DNA of 64,000 bases from Macrobrachium rosenbergii (Eukaryota; Arthropoda; Malacostraca; Decapoda; Palaemonidae): positions 18,154,090-18,218,089 of the forward strand of contig NC_089792.1 in assembly GCF_040412425.1 (NCBI RefSeq). Reading direction: 5' to 3'. Positions within the stretch are counted from its first letter, which is position 1. Every line of letters begins with the position of its first letter. The position numbers and the translations under genes were made by a program. Below are positions 33,546-46,833 of the stretch, piece by piece. The notes beneath the pieces are model-generated. The model made no database searches, was not told the DNA's origin, and saw only the letters and a list, made by a program, of their open reading frames with translations.

Positions 33546-34878
33546 CCTACCGCCCTACTGTTAGGCATGTGACGGGGTACCATGGTTTAAAAATGCTATT
33601 TCCTCGGAAATAATTATTAAATTCACCAAAATCACACCTTAGAGTCAAAGTCACATCTGTGCTAGACAACAAACGGTACTTAAAAAATAACGTTAGCTTA
33701 AATTACCCAAAAAGATACGGTGGGCTATGTTCGCTTCGTTTCTTGGCAAGAAAATAGAATGATTTGTCATTCCATGACAATCATGTATTATTAAAATCCA
33801 ACAAGTTTTCTTCGTGTCATGCACGCATCGCACAACATGGTGCAACTGTTGTCAAGGCACGGTTACCAAGACCTTTACGTGGAATTCTCAGTTTTCCTAT
33901 AATCCCACAAACAGCAACTTTCATCTAAGTCCTCAGAGTATTTTACAAGCTCAAATCACGATAATGATATTACCTGACATTGATGTATATAACAAGTTCA
34001 AGTCCAAAAACTATCGCAACGTCAATGTTTCTTACCAGTTTGTTTAGAGCGTCGAACCACCAACAATGTTGACAACCGACTGGAGTGGTGTCTCTCTCTG
34101 GTGTGACGGAGTTCTTCAGCCTTCACTTGCAGGAAGTTGCAGCTCCAGCCTCCACCACCGTATTGATGGGGGACTCGTGTGGGAGGCTGATGGGAGAGGG
34201 GAATGAGATTCTCAGAATCATGACTATTGCAATCGCTCAACTTCCTACTCTTGACGTCTTTATGATCGAAACACGGCTGAATCCAAACAAGTGTTCGAGT
34301 TCTACCTTATTTTGATTTCATCATTGTAATAAATGTGTCATCATCTTATGCGTGTGGTGCAAGGATGAACCAGATTTTTTTTCCTGAGGTAATAACCATG
34401 CAGATCCCACAAGCTAAATACAAAACATTCAAACATCCTGCTACCTATATTTAGAATCTACTGGTCACTTTTTTTTTTACCAGATCCTTATGTAATTGTA
34501 ATAACCACCTTTTCGTATGGAGATTTACAGGCTGTACTAGCGAGCATGAGCCCGTGCCAGCTTGAGGATGGCTTCATCTATAACTAGCCAACTAGTATGG
34601 AGAAAAATATCAGCAATCTTAGTTTTTGAGGAAACCGACAGAATAATTCAGGCACCGAGGATTCAAAGGTCATTTTACAATTTTGTTTGCTGGTTCAGTT
34701 ATTCTATAGCCTATTCATCCATGCTCTACAAGTATTTATGTTTTCTGTGTTATGCCTGGAGGAAGTCTTTAAAGTATTTCGGACTTTTATTCTTTATCGC
34801 AATGTACATCCCAGTTCCAGTTCTTGCTTTGATAACCGATTCTTAACTAGGGTTTTGAGGCAGAGTTACCGTTGTCCG
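33546..34878. other. Unassigned intergenic sequence
   Basis: Contains GC-richer stretches near 33,750 and 34,080-34,220 that could hold an exon or promoter-proximal sequence, with open frames on both strands, but no splice-site pair or protein motif supports a gene. Confidence 0.4.
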
Positions 34879-34886
34879 TTTCAACT

Positions 34887-35051
34887 CAGGGGCGTCGTTT
34901 AGGGGGGCTGGGGGGACAACGGCCCCCCAGACTCAAGTTCCCCCCCCCCAGCCTCAACTTGCCCCCCTCACACCTCCAAGCCCCAAGAAGTAACAGCAGT
35001 GGGTTTTCCATTATTCCTACCGAAATTCAAATGTGTCACCACATTAAGTTA

Positions 35052-35082
<31 letters not shown>

Positions 35083-35267
35083 ATTTCTCTATCACACACA
35101 GTGTTTGTTTGTCTACCTATTTTGCTGAAATACCTTGCTCATGTGGCTTCAAAAAGCACATAAAATAGCTCAAAAAAAAAAAAAAAAACCAGCTGGTTAG
35201 GCTCGCTTCGCTCATAAACTATCTTTGCCACCCCCCCCCCCAACAAAAATCTTAAATGACGCCCCTG
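34887..35267. mobile_element. hAT-type MITE (381 bp)
   Basis: Terminal repeats CAGGGGCGTCGTTTA and, in reverse complement of the right end, CAGGGGCGTCATTTA (14 of 15 bp). Flanks TTTCAACT (34,879-34,886) and TTTCTACT (35,268-35,275) form an 8-bp target duplication with one change. CAGGG ends and 8-bp duplications are typical of the hAT superfamily. The interior has long C runs, a (TATC)n block and a poly-A run. Confidence 0.82.
35052..35081. repeat. (TATC)n microsatellite inside the hAT-type MITE
   Basis: Seven to eight tetranucleotide units. Confidence 0.9.
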
Positions 35268-35275
35268 TTTCTACT

Positions 35276-36584
35276 TTAGAATTTGTACTTTAAAACACAT
35301 GCTACTTGATGGCCACAACTGTGTTGCTTAAAATCGATGTCTTTCAAGCCAGTCTCATGAATAAAAATCCAGACATCCTCAAGGATCCTGTGACTGACAA
35401 GAATCGCGGCTGTCTCAGAGGTCGAAGTACTTAATTCCACAATATGAGGCCAGCTTCATCTGCAACAACAGAGTAATGTACAGTACTTAGGTAATCTATC
35501 TCACAATTTTTTTATCAACTCCAGTCATTCTATAAGAGAGTGTGCACCTGATAACCAGTATTCTAGAGTACCCGTCTACAGAAATATGACCTGAGGTCAA
35601 CTCTACAAGACTAGGAGTCTAAAAGTGAATTCATTTACACGAAGAAAAATTATTATTGATATTATTATTTATTTATTTACTTCATTTTCGTATATGCCAG
35701 GATCACAGATAGCATGAAGGATTGGGGCCCCCTGAGATAATAAAATATTGCTCTCATAAATATGCTCTTTTACAGACAGACAATGACCTATTAGATCATT
35801 CTGTGTGAGATTAAAAATTTCCAATATGCGTGGCTACTCCACTATGTACTGCGCATGAACGACAACCCCTCCAAGGCCGATTTGATTATAAATGTACTTT
35901 TGGTGGGCTTTGTTGTACCCTTTCACAAGGATTTCTGTCCTTTTATACGTCAGAAACCCAAAAAATATAGCAGCCTTGTTTTATCTCATGCTGATAGATT
36001 TTTCAGAGCAGAAAATAAAAATATTTATCTAATTACCTTCAAACGCCTATTTTCCCATATAATATAGTTTTTTCTGCTTGGCAGTCATGAAACATTGAAA
36101 AAAACAGACTCTGCAATAATGGCAATGTTTCTAGTTTTCAAAATTAGTCCACCGCATAGTATCCTAGGTATTCACTGGTCAACGAAGTGTGAGGACCGTT
36201 CATTGATTTTGTAATATCGGTAGAGTCAACTACCCCACCTTTGCCTCAGTGCATTTCACGCCGCAAACGGTGCGCAAAATACCAAGAAACACCTCGCTCT
36301 TTTTCGAGCAAATTGGCAGATAACTTCATTTTATCACTGTGAATGGAACTTTCTTCTTTCTTTCTTTTTATATCGAGTTACTCAATCCGGGTTTCATTAA
36401 GACAGGCTACAAACTGTAGCCTATTTAAATTAGGAAAACTATATTTTGCGCTCAAGGTTTTCATCACCTACTTAGCTGACACGACGGCAGTAATATTCGA
36501 AGGTCTCATATAATAATTTATTCATTTGTTCAAATCTTCGCTAGTGAAGCTTGAATTTCTGCATCTTAGAAAGAGGGCAAGAAT

Positions 36585-36586
<2 letters not shown>
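35276..36586. other. Unassigned AT-rich sequence
   Basis: No supported gene, RNA or repeat. Short open frames only. Confidence 0.5.

Positions 36587-36676
<90 letters not shown>
36587..36676. repeat. (TA)n(TG)n compound microsatellite
   Basis: About 32 TA units followed by 13 TG units. Confidence 0.97.
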
Positions 36677-36681
<5 letters not shown>

Positions 36682-36937
36682 TAGATTATACAAGATTAAT
36701 TTACGGTACAAGGTCGTGGAGAGCCATGTTTTGATTAAGGAAATAAAAGTTTACATCCTTAATACCTAGATTAAAATAAACAATAAAGGAAACGAAAAGA
36801 AAAACCGATTGCTGGGTAGGTTATCTATTTCAGACGGTCACCGCAACAGTCTGTAAGTGTGAGCAACTTACATCAGGATAATTAGTAAATTAGCGTGAAT
36901 AGTTTAAATCCTGAGACGTCAACAAATTCCATTATAA

Positions 36938-36941
<4 letters not shown>

Positions 36942-37007
<66 letters not shown>

Positions 37008-37016
37008 ATATATATA
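36942..37016. repeat. (TA)n microsatellite left of the mariner
   Basis: About 31 TA units, a short interruption (TGTTATATATATA), then the mariner end. Confidence 0.95.
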
Positions 37017-38373
37017 CAGGGTGTCCATAAAGTCAAAATATATATATATAATGCAATTTAAAATATATATTGTAACTATATATATATGAGAGAATTAATC
37101 TGAAAAAAATGGATAATAAAAAAGAATGACCTAGATTTTTTATTCGTCCTGTTAATTTTTATCATGTCCACCATCATTACTAATACAAAGAGAAATACGA
37201 TTCTGTAGTTCTCAGAAAAAATTTTCCAGCTGATTTTCAGTAATACCTTCAATCACATCAGTTATCCTTGTTTTCAAGTCTTCTAAAAATCGAGGCTTAG
37301 GTGAATAAACAATACTTTTCACATGTCCCCATAAAAAGAAATCCAGTGGAGTCAAATCTGGTGAACGCGGAGGCCAAAATAATGGTCCACTTCCAATCCA
37401 TCTGTTGGGGAATTTCTCATTTAGAAACTTCCCAACTTGCAGAGCAAAGTGAAAAGGTGCACCATCTTGTTGAAAAGCTGTATTCTCTATAAGTTCTCAT
37501 TGTTCAAGCTTAGGAATAAAGTAATTCTGTAGCATTTCTAAATAGTTATCACCATTAACAACACGTCCTTCAAATAAGAATGGCCCTGTGATTCAATTCT
37601 TTCGCGAAGCACACCAGAGATTAATTTTGAGAGAATCTCTTTCATGTTCAACATATTCACGTAGCTTTTCAGTTCCCCAAATACGGCAGTTATGCCTGTT
37701 GACCTTGCCACTAATGTGGACCGTTGCTTCGTCAGAGAACGTTAAATTATTCAAAAATGCATAATCAATATTAATTCGTTCATTGAACTGATGACAGAAA
37801 GTAAGTCGTGTATGGTAATCCTCTTCTAACAACATTCTATGCATTTGGATTCTGTGCACTTTCGTTTAAAGTTTTTTTTCCGCAGAATCTCAAGCCCAGT
37901 AGATTTTGACAGCCTTATCTCCAAAGGATGCTCGTCTTTGACTCTTTCTCAGACTTCTTTCAAAGGATTGTTCCAAAGATGCTACAGTACCTTCATCAAC
38001 ACATGGTCTACTAGACCGTGGTTTATCAATAGCAGAACCTATTTCCTTAAACTTCTTCATCCACCTGCTATGCAATTCATGTATAGTGCTTTATTGGACA
38101 GCGACAGTGCATTTTAGCTCAGCCACCCAAAGAATGCAATTTACTTTCTCTTCTAGTGAAGCTATAGGCCAACAGCAGTTCTGAAAAAGAAGCAGTTTTT
38201 AAGTTTCAGAAATTGTGAAAAATATTTGATAAAACAAATAATAAATAAAACTTCAGAAGAGTAGAAAAACTGGTCACATCAAGCTCTCTTATTCTTTTTA
38301 CGGTTAATCCTATCATGTATAGTTATGAAGCTACCAGTATTTTAAATAGTTCCATCACTTTATGGACACCCTG
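37017..38373 (-). mobile_element. rosa-like mariner transposon, decayed (1,357 bp)
   Basis: TIRs CAGGGTGTCCATAAAGT at the left and the same sequence in reverse complement at the right (ACTTTATGGACACCCTG). TA precedes the left end; TGTA follows the right, one change from a TA duplication. The interior encodes a broken mariner-type transposase on the minus strand. (TA)n arrays lie on both sides, so it seems to have inserted into a TA microsatellite. Confidence 0.9.
37130..38160 (-). pseudogene. Mariner transposase pseudogene (DD41D-like)
   Basis: Cuts and joins transposon ends with a DDE/D catalytic core. The amino part (WMKKFKEIGSAIDKPRSSRP, 38,070-38,010) is the helix-turn-helix and linker with the usual GSxxDKPRSGRP-like wording. 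Catalytic blocks: LTFSDEATVH with the first Asp (about 37,735); FQQDGAPFHFAL with the second (about 37,475); WPPRSPDLTPLDFFLWG with the third (about 37,360). I count 40 residues between the second and third Asp, against 41 in rosa-type mariners, one residue being missing near GSGPLFWPP. RIWGTEK also fits this group. At least five in-frame stops make it dead. Confidence 0.85.
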
Positions 38374-38381
38374 TGTAAATA

Positions 38382-38522
<141 letters not shown>

Positions 38523-38775
38523 CTCAGCCATACAAAAATTAAGAAAACTGTTTAGGCAACCGACAAATACTTCGATCATTTGACGGATAAACTTGTAAAC
38601 ATACCACATGCTTTCATCAGACTTTGTTACTACGCAAACACCAGGTACAGGAAGGAGACACCGCACTGAAGAGTAAGAAAAGAACTTAATAGCCCTAATT
38701 ATGACCTCAATTGAATAATGGTCGCATCTGCGTTTCATTATAGCCATTATGCGTTCTAACTCTTTCGTTGAAGCT

Positions 38776-38813
<38 letters not shown>

Positions 38814-39366
38814 CGGCTCCGATGACCTTTGTTGTTGTAACGGGTATCAAAAGAACCAGTCCATGAATCAATCTCCTCAAAGAAGAAGAAAAGTGGGAAG
38901 AAGAAGAAGGTTGAGAGAACATGTATTGAATCTGAAATATTCCACACATCCACCCAAAGCTATCAAATGGACACATAATAACAAGGTCAAGAATGTTTTT
39001 AGAATACATTTCCTCATTCTGCTTTATTTGGATTTGATTGCGCCAGCAGATAAACAAATATTAATCTTCTCTAATGAAATAGTCTCCTTACTTCACTTTG
39101 ATTTACTGTTGTATGATTATGATGTTTGTTATTCCAGTCGTATTGGTTTTTTTTTATCTGTTTACTTGGAAGTTCCACAGAGTGAGTTAATAAATGAAAA
39201 AAAGAAAAGTCCTCAGTTCTTTAGAAATATATTTTTATTCCTTCCTTTTTCTAATTGACACCAATTTGACATAATGTAGCACATAACTCATTTTTTTTTA
39301 AATTTCACAAGTCTTGAACTATGATAAAGCATTTTGTTTGTTAAAAGTAACTGGTGACTTAAAGAA
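38523..39366. other. Unassigned sequence with a (TC)n tract
   Basis: A (TC)15 tract lies at 38,780-38,809. The 169-codon plus-strand frame from 38,749 starts inside that tract and has no recognisable domain, so it is not called a gene. Confidence 0.45.
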
Positions 39367-39688
39367 TGATAGAATAGAATAGAATAGAATAGGATATAGA
39401 ATTTTGGCCAAAGGCCAAGCGCTGGGACCTGTAAGGTCATTCAGCGCCGAAAGGGAAATTGAAAGTAAGAAATTTTTAAAAGTGTAGCATGAGGAAAATC
39501 TCGCAGTTGCACTCTGAAACAACTGTTAGGAGAGGGTGGAAAGTAAGATGGCAGAAGGAGAATATGAAAGGAAGTACAGTAAAAGGAACGAAATGGGTTG
39601 CAGCTAGGGGCCGAAGGGACGCTGCAAAGAACCTTAAGCCTGCAGTACACCGCATGAGGTACACTACCCGCCTACGGAGTAAAGAATG
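39367..39688 (+). repeat. SINE-like dispersed repeat (about 320 bp)
   Basis: Starts with a (GAATA)n pentamer, then the core TTTTGGCCAAAGGCCAAGCG and CTGGGACCTGTAAGGTCATT, a purine-rich middle and CAGCTAGGGGCCGAAGGGAC near the end. From memory, this core is widespread in decapod sequences (not checked). A shorter copy lies at 22,998-23,150. No tRNA-type A and B boxes could be placed with confidence, so SINE is a working label. Confidence 0.6.
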
Positions 39689-40269
39689 ATAGTCTTCGGA
39701 GGGTTAATGAACAAATTATTTATAGGAAATTAATGGCGTACAAACTTAATCGTTATAATTCCTGACAAAGATTCTGAAGATCATAGACCTGCAACTATCA
39801 AGCTTTCTGAGATCAAGAGTAGGAATTGCTATCGCTTTTTGCTCTTCATTTGTGACAGTGAAGATAGCATAACAAGATGCTTGAGGAACCTCTACAACGC
39901 AACTTAAAAGCAATTTTCATCAGCAGAGGAGACAAATTAATTTTTTGTCTTTAAATTGACCTTTAACCCTGAAAAAGCAAAGGCCAATTTAAGATAATTT
40001 TGTGAAGATAATCACCAACCCCTAACGTATCTATACATACTAAATTTCATCCAAATCAGAGATCTTTAAATGAACCCATGACCTTGCGAAACAGGTCAGA
40101 GTTAAAATATTCATGACAAATATTCGTCCACTTCAAAAGTACCTTCCTACCAAGTTTCTCATTAAAATAAGAGATGACTAAAATGTTGAAAAATAAAATT
40201 TTGTTTTGTAGAATGACGTGCTGCCTTAAAAACAGGTCAGGGGAAAAAATATTACAGAGAAATAATCAC
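39689..40269. other. Unassigned sequence
   Basis: No feature recognised. Confidence 0.45.
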
Positions 40270-41580
40270 TAACAGCTGGCCTTCCCAGTGGGGAAGGCCA
40301 GCTGTTAGCTCCTGTTGCCAGAATACATTTGCCTTCCCCAGTGGGAAAGGACAGCCGTTGACCCCTGCCGGCAGAGTCTGTCCTCCTACCCCTGTAGGGA
40401 AGGGCAGTCATTGGCCCCTGCTGGCAGAGTCTGCCTGCCCCAGTAGGGAAGGGCAGTTGATGGGCCCTGCTGGCTGAGTCAGTCTGCCTGCCTAGGAGGG
40501 AAGGCAGCTGATGGGCCTCGGTGGCAGAATCTATATGCTCCAATGGAGAAGGGAAGCTGGTGGCCCCTGCTGGCAGTGCCTGTCTGCTTGTCCTACTAGG
40601 GAAGGGGAGCCATTGGTTGTGCCAGCAGAGTCCGTCCGTCTGCTCCATTGGGGAAGGGCAGCTGGTGACCCTTGTTGGCTGAGGCAGTCTGCCTGCCTAA
40701 GTAGGGAAGGCAGCTGATGGGCCCTGGTGGCAGAATCTATCTGTATGCTCCAATGGGGAAGGGAAACTGATGGGCCCTACTGGCAATGCCTGCCCGCTTG
40801 TCCTGATGAGGAGGGGGAGCCATTGGTTTTACTGGTAGTGTACGTCTGCCTACCCCATTGGGGAAGAGCAGCTGGTGGCCCCTGCTGACTTAGTCAGTCC
40901 ACCTAATGGGCTCTGGAGGCAGAATCTACCTGAATGACCCAGTAGGGAAGGTCAGCCATTGGCCTCCATGGCAGAGTTTGTCCCCCTGCCCAGGAGGGGA
41001 AGGGCAGCCAATGAGCCCTGCTAGCAGAATCCATCTGCATGCCCCAGTGAAGAAGGGCAGCTGATGGACCTCACAGGTAGAGTCACTCTGTCTGCTCTGG
41101 TGAGGAAAGATAGCCGTTGTCCCCAGTTTGCAGAATCCATCCACATGCCCTGAAGGGGAAGGGTTTGACAGAGTCCATCCGTCTGTCCCAGCAGGGAAGG
41201 GCAGCTATTGGCCCCTGCTAGATCCATCCTCCTACCCAGTGGGGAAAGGAAGCTGTTGGCCCCTGCTAGCACAATCCATCCATCTGCTCCAGTGGGCAAG
41301 GACAGCTAATGGTACCTGCTAACAGTGACAATCTACCTGCCCTTCCTAAATGGGGTTAGCAGACGGACTACTCTGGTGGGAGCCGACGACTGCCCTACTC
41401 TGCCAAGGCAGGCGGGCAAACGCCGCTGTCAGGAGTCAATGGCTGTCCTTCCCCACCTGGGCAAGGGGACAGACTATGCAAGTGGGAGCCAACAGCTTCT
41501 GTTCCCCACCGGGGCAGGCACATGGGCTCCCTCAACAGGAGCTAAAAATTGCCCTTCCCCACTAGGGAAGGCGTACAATT
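40270..41580. repeat. Minisatellite, about 51-bp period, with reversed monomers at both edges
   Basis: About 25 diverged units of the type GGGAAGGGCAGCTGTTGGCC + CCTGCTGGCAGAGTCTGTCTGCC. Spacing between GGGAAGG words is mostly 48-54 bp. From about 41,336 the units appear reversed (GGGAGCCAACAGC...TTCCCCACCGGGGCAGG). At the left edge a perfect 17-bp inverted repeat with a 4-base loop (40,270-40,307) marks another reversal. Because the period is near a multiple of three, reading frames stay open over several units, giving repeats such as DSAxRAHQLPFPTGA. I see no evidence that they are translated. Confidence 0.85.
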
Positions 41581-42131
<551 letters not shown>

Positions 42132-42179
42132 CTGCCCTATGTGAATTCATCTTAAATGCATGGAACACTTACTAAAAGA

Positions 42180-43560
42180 GTTAGGACGCAAACCAGTGTA
42201 CGTCTTCATACATTAAAATAGAAGACCGCGTTAACTGAATTCTTCGACAAGCAAAACAAAACAAAGTTATAAAAGAATATACCTATCAGTCTTTGAAAAC
42301 CTCTCGAACGGGATTAAATGTGGCCTTCCCAAAATACACGAGGACTATATTCCCATACGTCCGAGTCTTTCATCAATACATTACTTCTTCTATGTATAAA
42401 TTATCTAAATATGCAATTTCCCTCCTCGAATCTTTAACCAACAGCGCCTACGCTCTTAGGAACGCCTTTAAATTTAAGTTGAGATTCCTAACCAGGGCTC
42501 GGACCTTTATTTGGTCAGCTACGATGTCGAGTCATTATTTATTAAAGTAACACTGTTGAGGGAACTGTTAATGTTATTTCAAACAAATTATTTCCCTACG
42601 AAGACTCGGTTTGTCATAATTATCCCACGTTTGCCAACATCTTTGAGAATTCCCTGGAGAAGTCATTTTGAGATTTTTGTCCCTCTAACGTTTACCCTAT
42701 ATTTCACCGATGTTATGTGGATGACACATTCCTCATTTTTAGTCATGAATTTCATTCTCATGTGGTTCTAGATTTTATTAATACGCAGCACTCCAGTATG
42801 AAGTTCATACTGAGGAGGAAGTCTGCAAGACGCCCTTTTCTGGATCTACGTATCTGGAGCGACTCGGAGGGCTTCCATACTAGTACATATAGAAAGAGTA
42901 CTTTTACTGGGTTGGGTACCGAATTTTATTAATTTTAAGTTAAACGCTGTTGTGGGCTTTGCTTTGACTTTTTCTTGGGAAATCGAATTCCTGACTTTTT
43001 TTTTTTTTTAGAAACAATCGTTTTCTTTTGAAATAATTTTACGGAGTATCGAGGAAATTGTTCTTTGTGAGTTTTAAGACGCCACAAGTCATTTATAATG
43101 TCCCTTTCTAATAATTTCCGTAAGAAAGTTATGAAGCTCATTAACTACGTAAATCTTAAACTTATTCCAATAAAACCGCTGACGCTCAGGTCTCTTTCCA
43201 GATCAAAGGATATAGTATGACTGTCTTTATACATCCAACGTTATTTAGAAATATATTTGTCCCACGTGTGAACTAGAAACCTGAGCGGGATGTGCGAGAC
43301 GCCTACTGGGAGTTCGGTGTGCAGTCACCAGGGTGCAGATCGCCCAGGGCTGAATGGTGTAACATGCACAGTCACCCTTTAATCTGTGAACCGATAAAAT
43401 ACTTCAAAACAATAGCTACGGCTCGGCACGAGGACAAAGTTACAACTTTGCAATTTGCTCTAATAAAAACACTCATCCCACTTTGTTGCTTAGCTGTTCT
43501 GCTGTTTTGTTTACTAACTTGCTTGTTTTACTTTTCAAGTTCAGTCACCTTTTAACCTTG
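42180..43560 (+). mobile_element. Penelope-like retroelement, decayed
   Basis: Penelope-like elements (PLEs) encode a distinctive RT and often a GIY-YIG endonuclease. RT parts over three frames: GLPKIHEDYIPIRPSLSSI (42,320-42,375; family LPKIHKxxxPLRPIVSS), VSYDVESLFIKVTLL (42,510-42,555), YVDDTFLIFSHEFHSH (about 42,710-42,760, intact YVDD) and RRPFLDLRIWSDSEGFHTST with YRKSTFTGLG (42,830-42,920). A degraded endonuclease follows: CPTCELE, then MHSHPLICEPIKYFKTIATA and LQFALIKTLIP (43,260-43,480), matching the H...C...IKY...LLIKxxxP end of GIY-YIG in PLEs. Frameshifts make it inactive. Confidence 0.82.
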
Positions 43561-43639
43561 AAATGGGCAGTCTTGTTCTCCCAAGTTTTGGAAACTGTTA
43601 CCATGGTGATTGTGATTTTATAATGTGACAATTTGTATT

Positions 43640-43692
43640 GAGTTATTGCAGCTTCATTATGCAGTGAATAATGCGAAACGTCGTCGGCCGCA
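43640..43692 (+). ncRNA. Hammerhead-like motif, PLE-associated, degenerate
   Basis: CATTAT-(7 nt)-ATAATG forms a 6-bp hairpin (43,655-43,673), followed by C and GAAACGTCGTC. PLEs carry hammerhead ribozymes with a hairpin followed by GAAAC. The CUGANGA box that should precede the hairpin is not recognisable (GCAGCTT), so activity is not expected. Confidence 0.35.
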
Positions 43693-43755
43693 TGAACGCT
43701 TTGTCAAGTTTTCATGAGCCTTTTCTTGATGTCATCATGTTGCTTCATCGTCGCA

Positions 43756-45785
<2,030 letters not shown>

Positions 45786-46400
45786 CTATGTAATTCTAAG
45801 TACTAGCTCCGCGCCTGTATTTACCTTGGAAACTGGTATTTTCTACACTTAGGGTTTCTGATACTGGCGGTGAGTTTGTTTTTTGTCGGCCAACTGTTAT
45901 TTGCCCCCTAACTCTACTCAACCTAAAGGGGGACTGTGGGAATTCGGGGTTTTTGGGTGGGTGGGGGGGGGGAGAACACAGAAATGGAGTGGACATGTTT
46001 ATGTTCGGGAGGCGGCCTCTGGAGGGGAAAAATGAGGAGGAGCCATCGCCAACAGGAGGGAGTTAAATAAATGCATTTCGCCGTGTTTAGTACTGGCATC
46101 GGGGGGACGGAATGTCCCTTTGCCGTGTTTAGTACTGGTGCAGGGCATACCCATGTTAACAAGTTATTGCACTTGCCGGATGGGATGTGAACCGTTCCAA
46201 ACAGACGTAGCCGTGCTCTGTCTTGTGAAGATCGTGTATGGAAACTCCTTGTTGGATGGACCTCAGGGGTTAATTACAGGTTAATTACATTCGCGCGACA
46301 AAAATTGAAGATAAATCCATAATTAGCAACCAAAAACTGTAGAAAAAGTCAAGTTAGAAGGAAATTGCCGCCACGGAGCTACTACTTAAATCTATCTCAA
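45786..46400. mobile_element. Foldback element Y (about 0.6 kb)
   Basis: The left arm (45,790-45,905: ATTCTAAGTACTAGCTCCGC, TTTTTTGTCGGCCAACTGTT) pairs in reverse complement with 46,268-46,395 (TAAGTAGTAGCTCCGTGGCG, ATTTTTGTCGCGCGAATGTA). Interior has G-rich tracts and a duplicated CCGTGTTTAGTACTGG (about 46,082 and 46,123). Its right arm holds CAAGTTAG (46,350-46,357), the uninterrupted counterpart of the site into which Z inserted. Confidence 0.6.
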
Positions 46401-46833
46401 ATGTCCCAAGTGCATTTCGCAAAATTGAAACTTAGAAGGACTGGAAACTAATATTATCCCCCAAGCTTCCCCCCTTTCCTCGGTAAGGAGTCAGCCTGTG
46501 CACCAAAAGCTCCCCTATAAGAGTGCGCATGCGTGGCAGCGTTCGAAATAGCAGTAGTAGTGAAAGTTTTTGTCTTTGTAACGGCTACTTTTGTTGTCTT
46601 GTTCCTCCTGTGTTTGTGTAAGGGTTTTTTGCCTCTGTAAAGCCGTATACAGTAAAATTTGGTAGTCTTCTCACCCCCCGTGGTCTACCCCACCCATAAC
46701 CCCGCTTTCCCTAGGTCCCCTAAATTGTAGGATAGTAACAAGTGGGGGAACAAATCACCCTGTTCCGGAGGTATAACCCCACCTCTAACCCTGCTTTCCC
46801 ATCGGGTCCCCTAGCTTGTTGCATGAAGTTCTG
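46401..46833. other. Sequence between foldback copies Y and Y'
   Basis: Contains two CCCC-rich stretches of similar wording (ACCCC(A/G)CC...CCCGCTTTCCC near 46,690 and ACCCTGCTTTCCC near 46,785), perhaps an internal duplication. No gene. Confidence 0.45.

Noticed and set aside
38749..39258. 169-codon plus-strand frame
   Set aside because: Begins inside a (TC)n tract and has no recognisable domain, splice support or composition bias of a real exon.
40270..41580. CRISPR-like array
   Set aside because: Units are contiguous and diverged without unique spacers, and the sequence is eukaryotic.
45930..45975. G-quadruplex regulatory element
   Set aside because: G runs are present, but they lie inside a foldback element and nothing ties them to a promoter.
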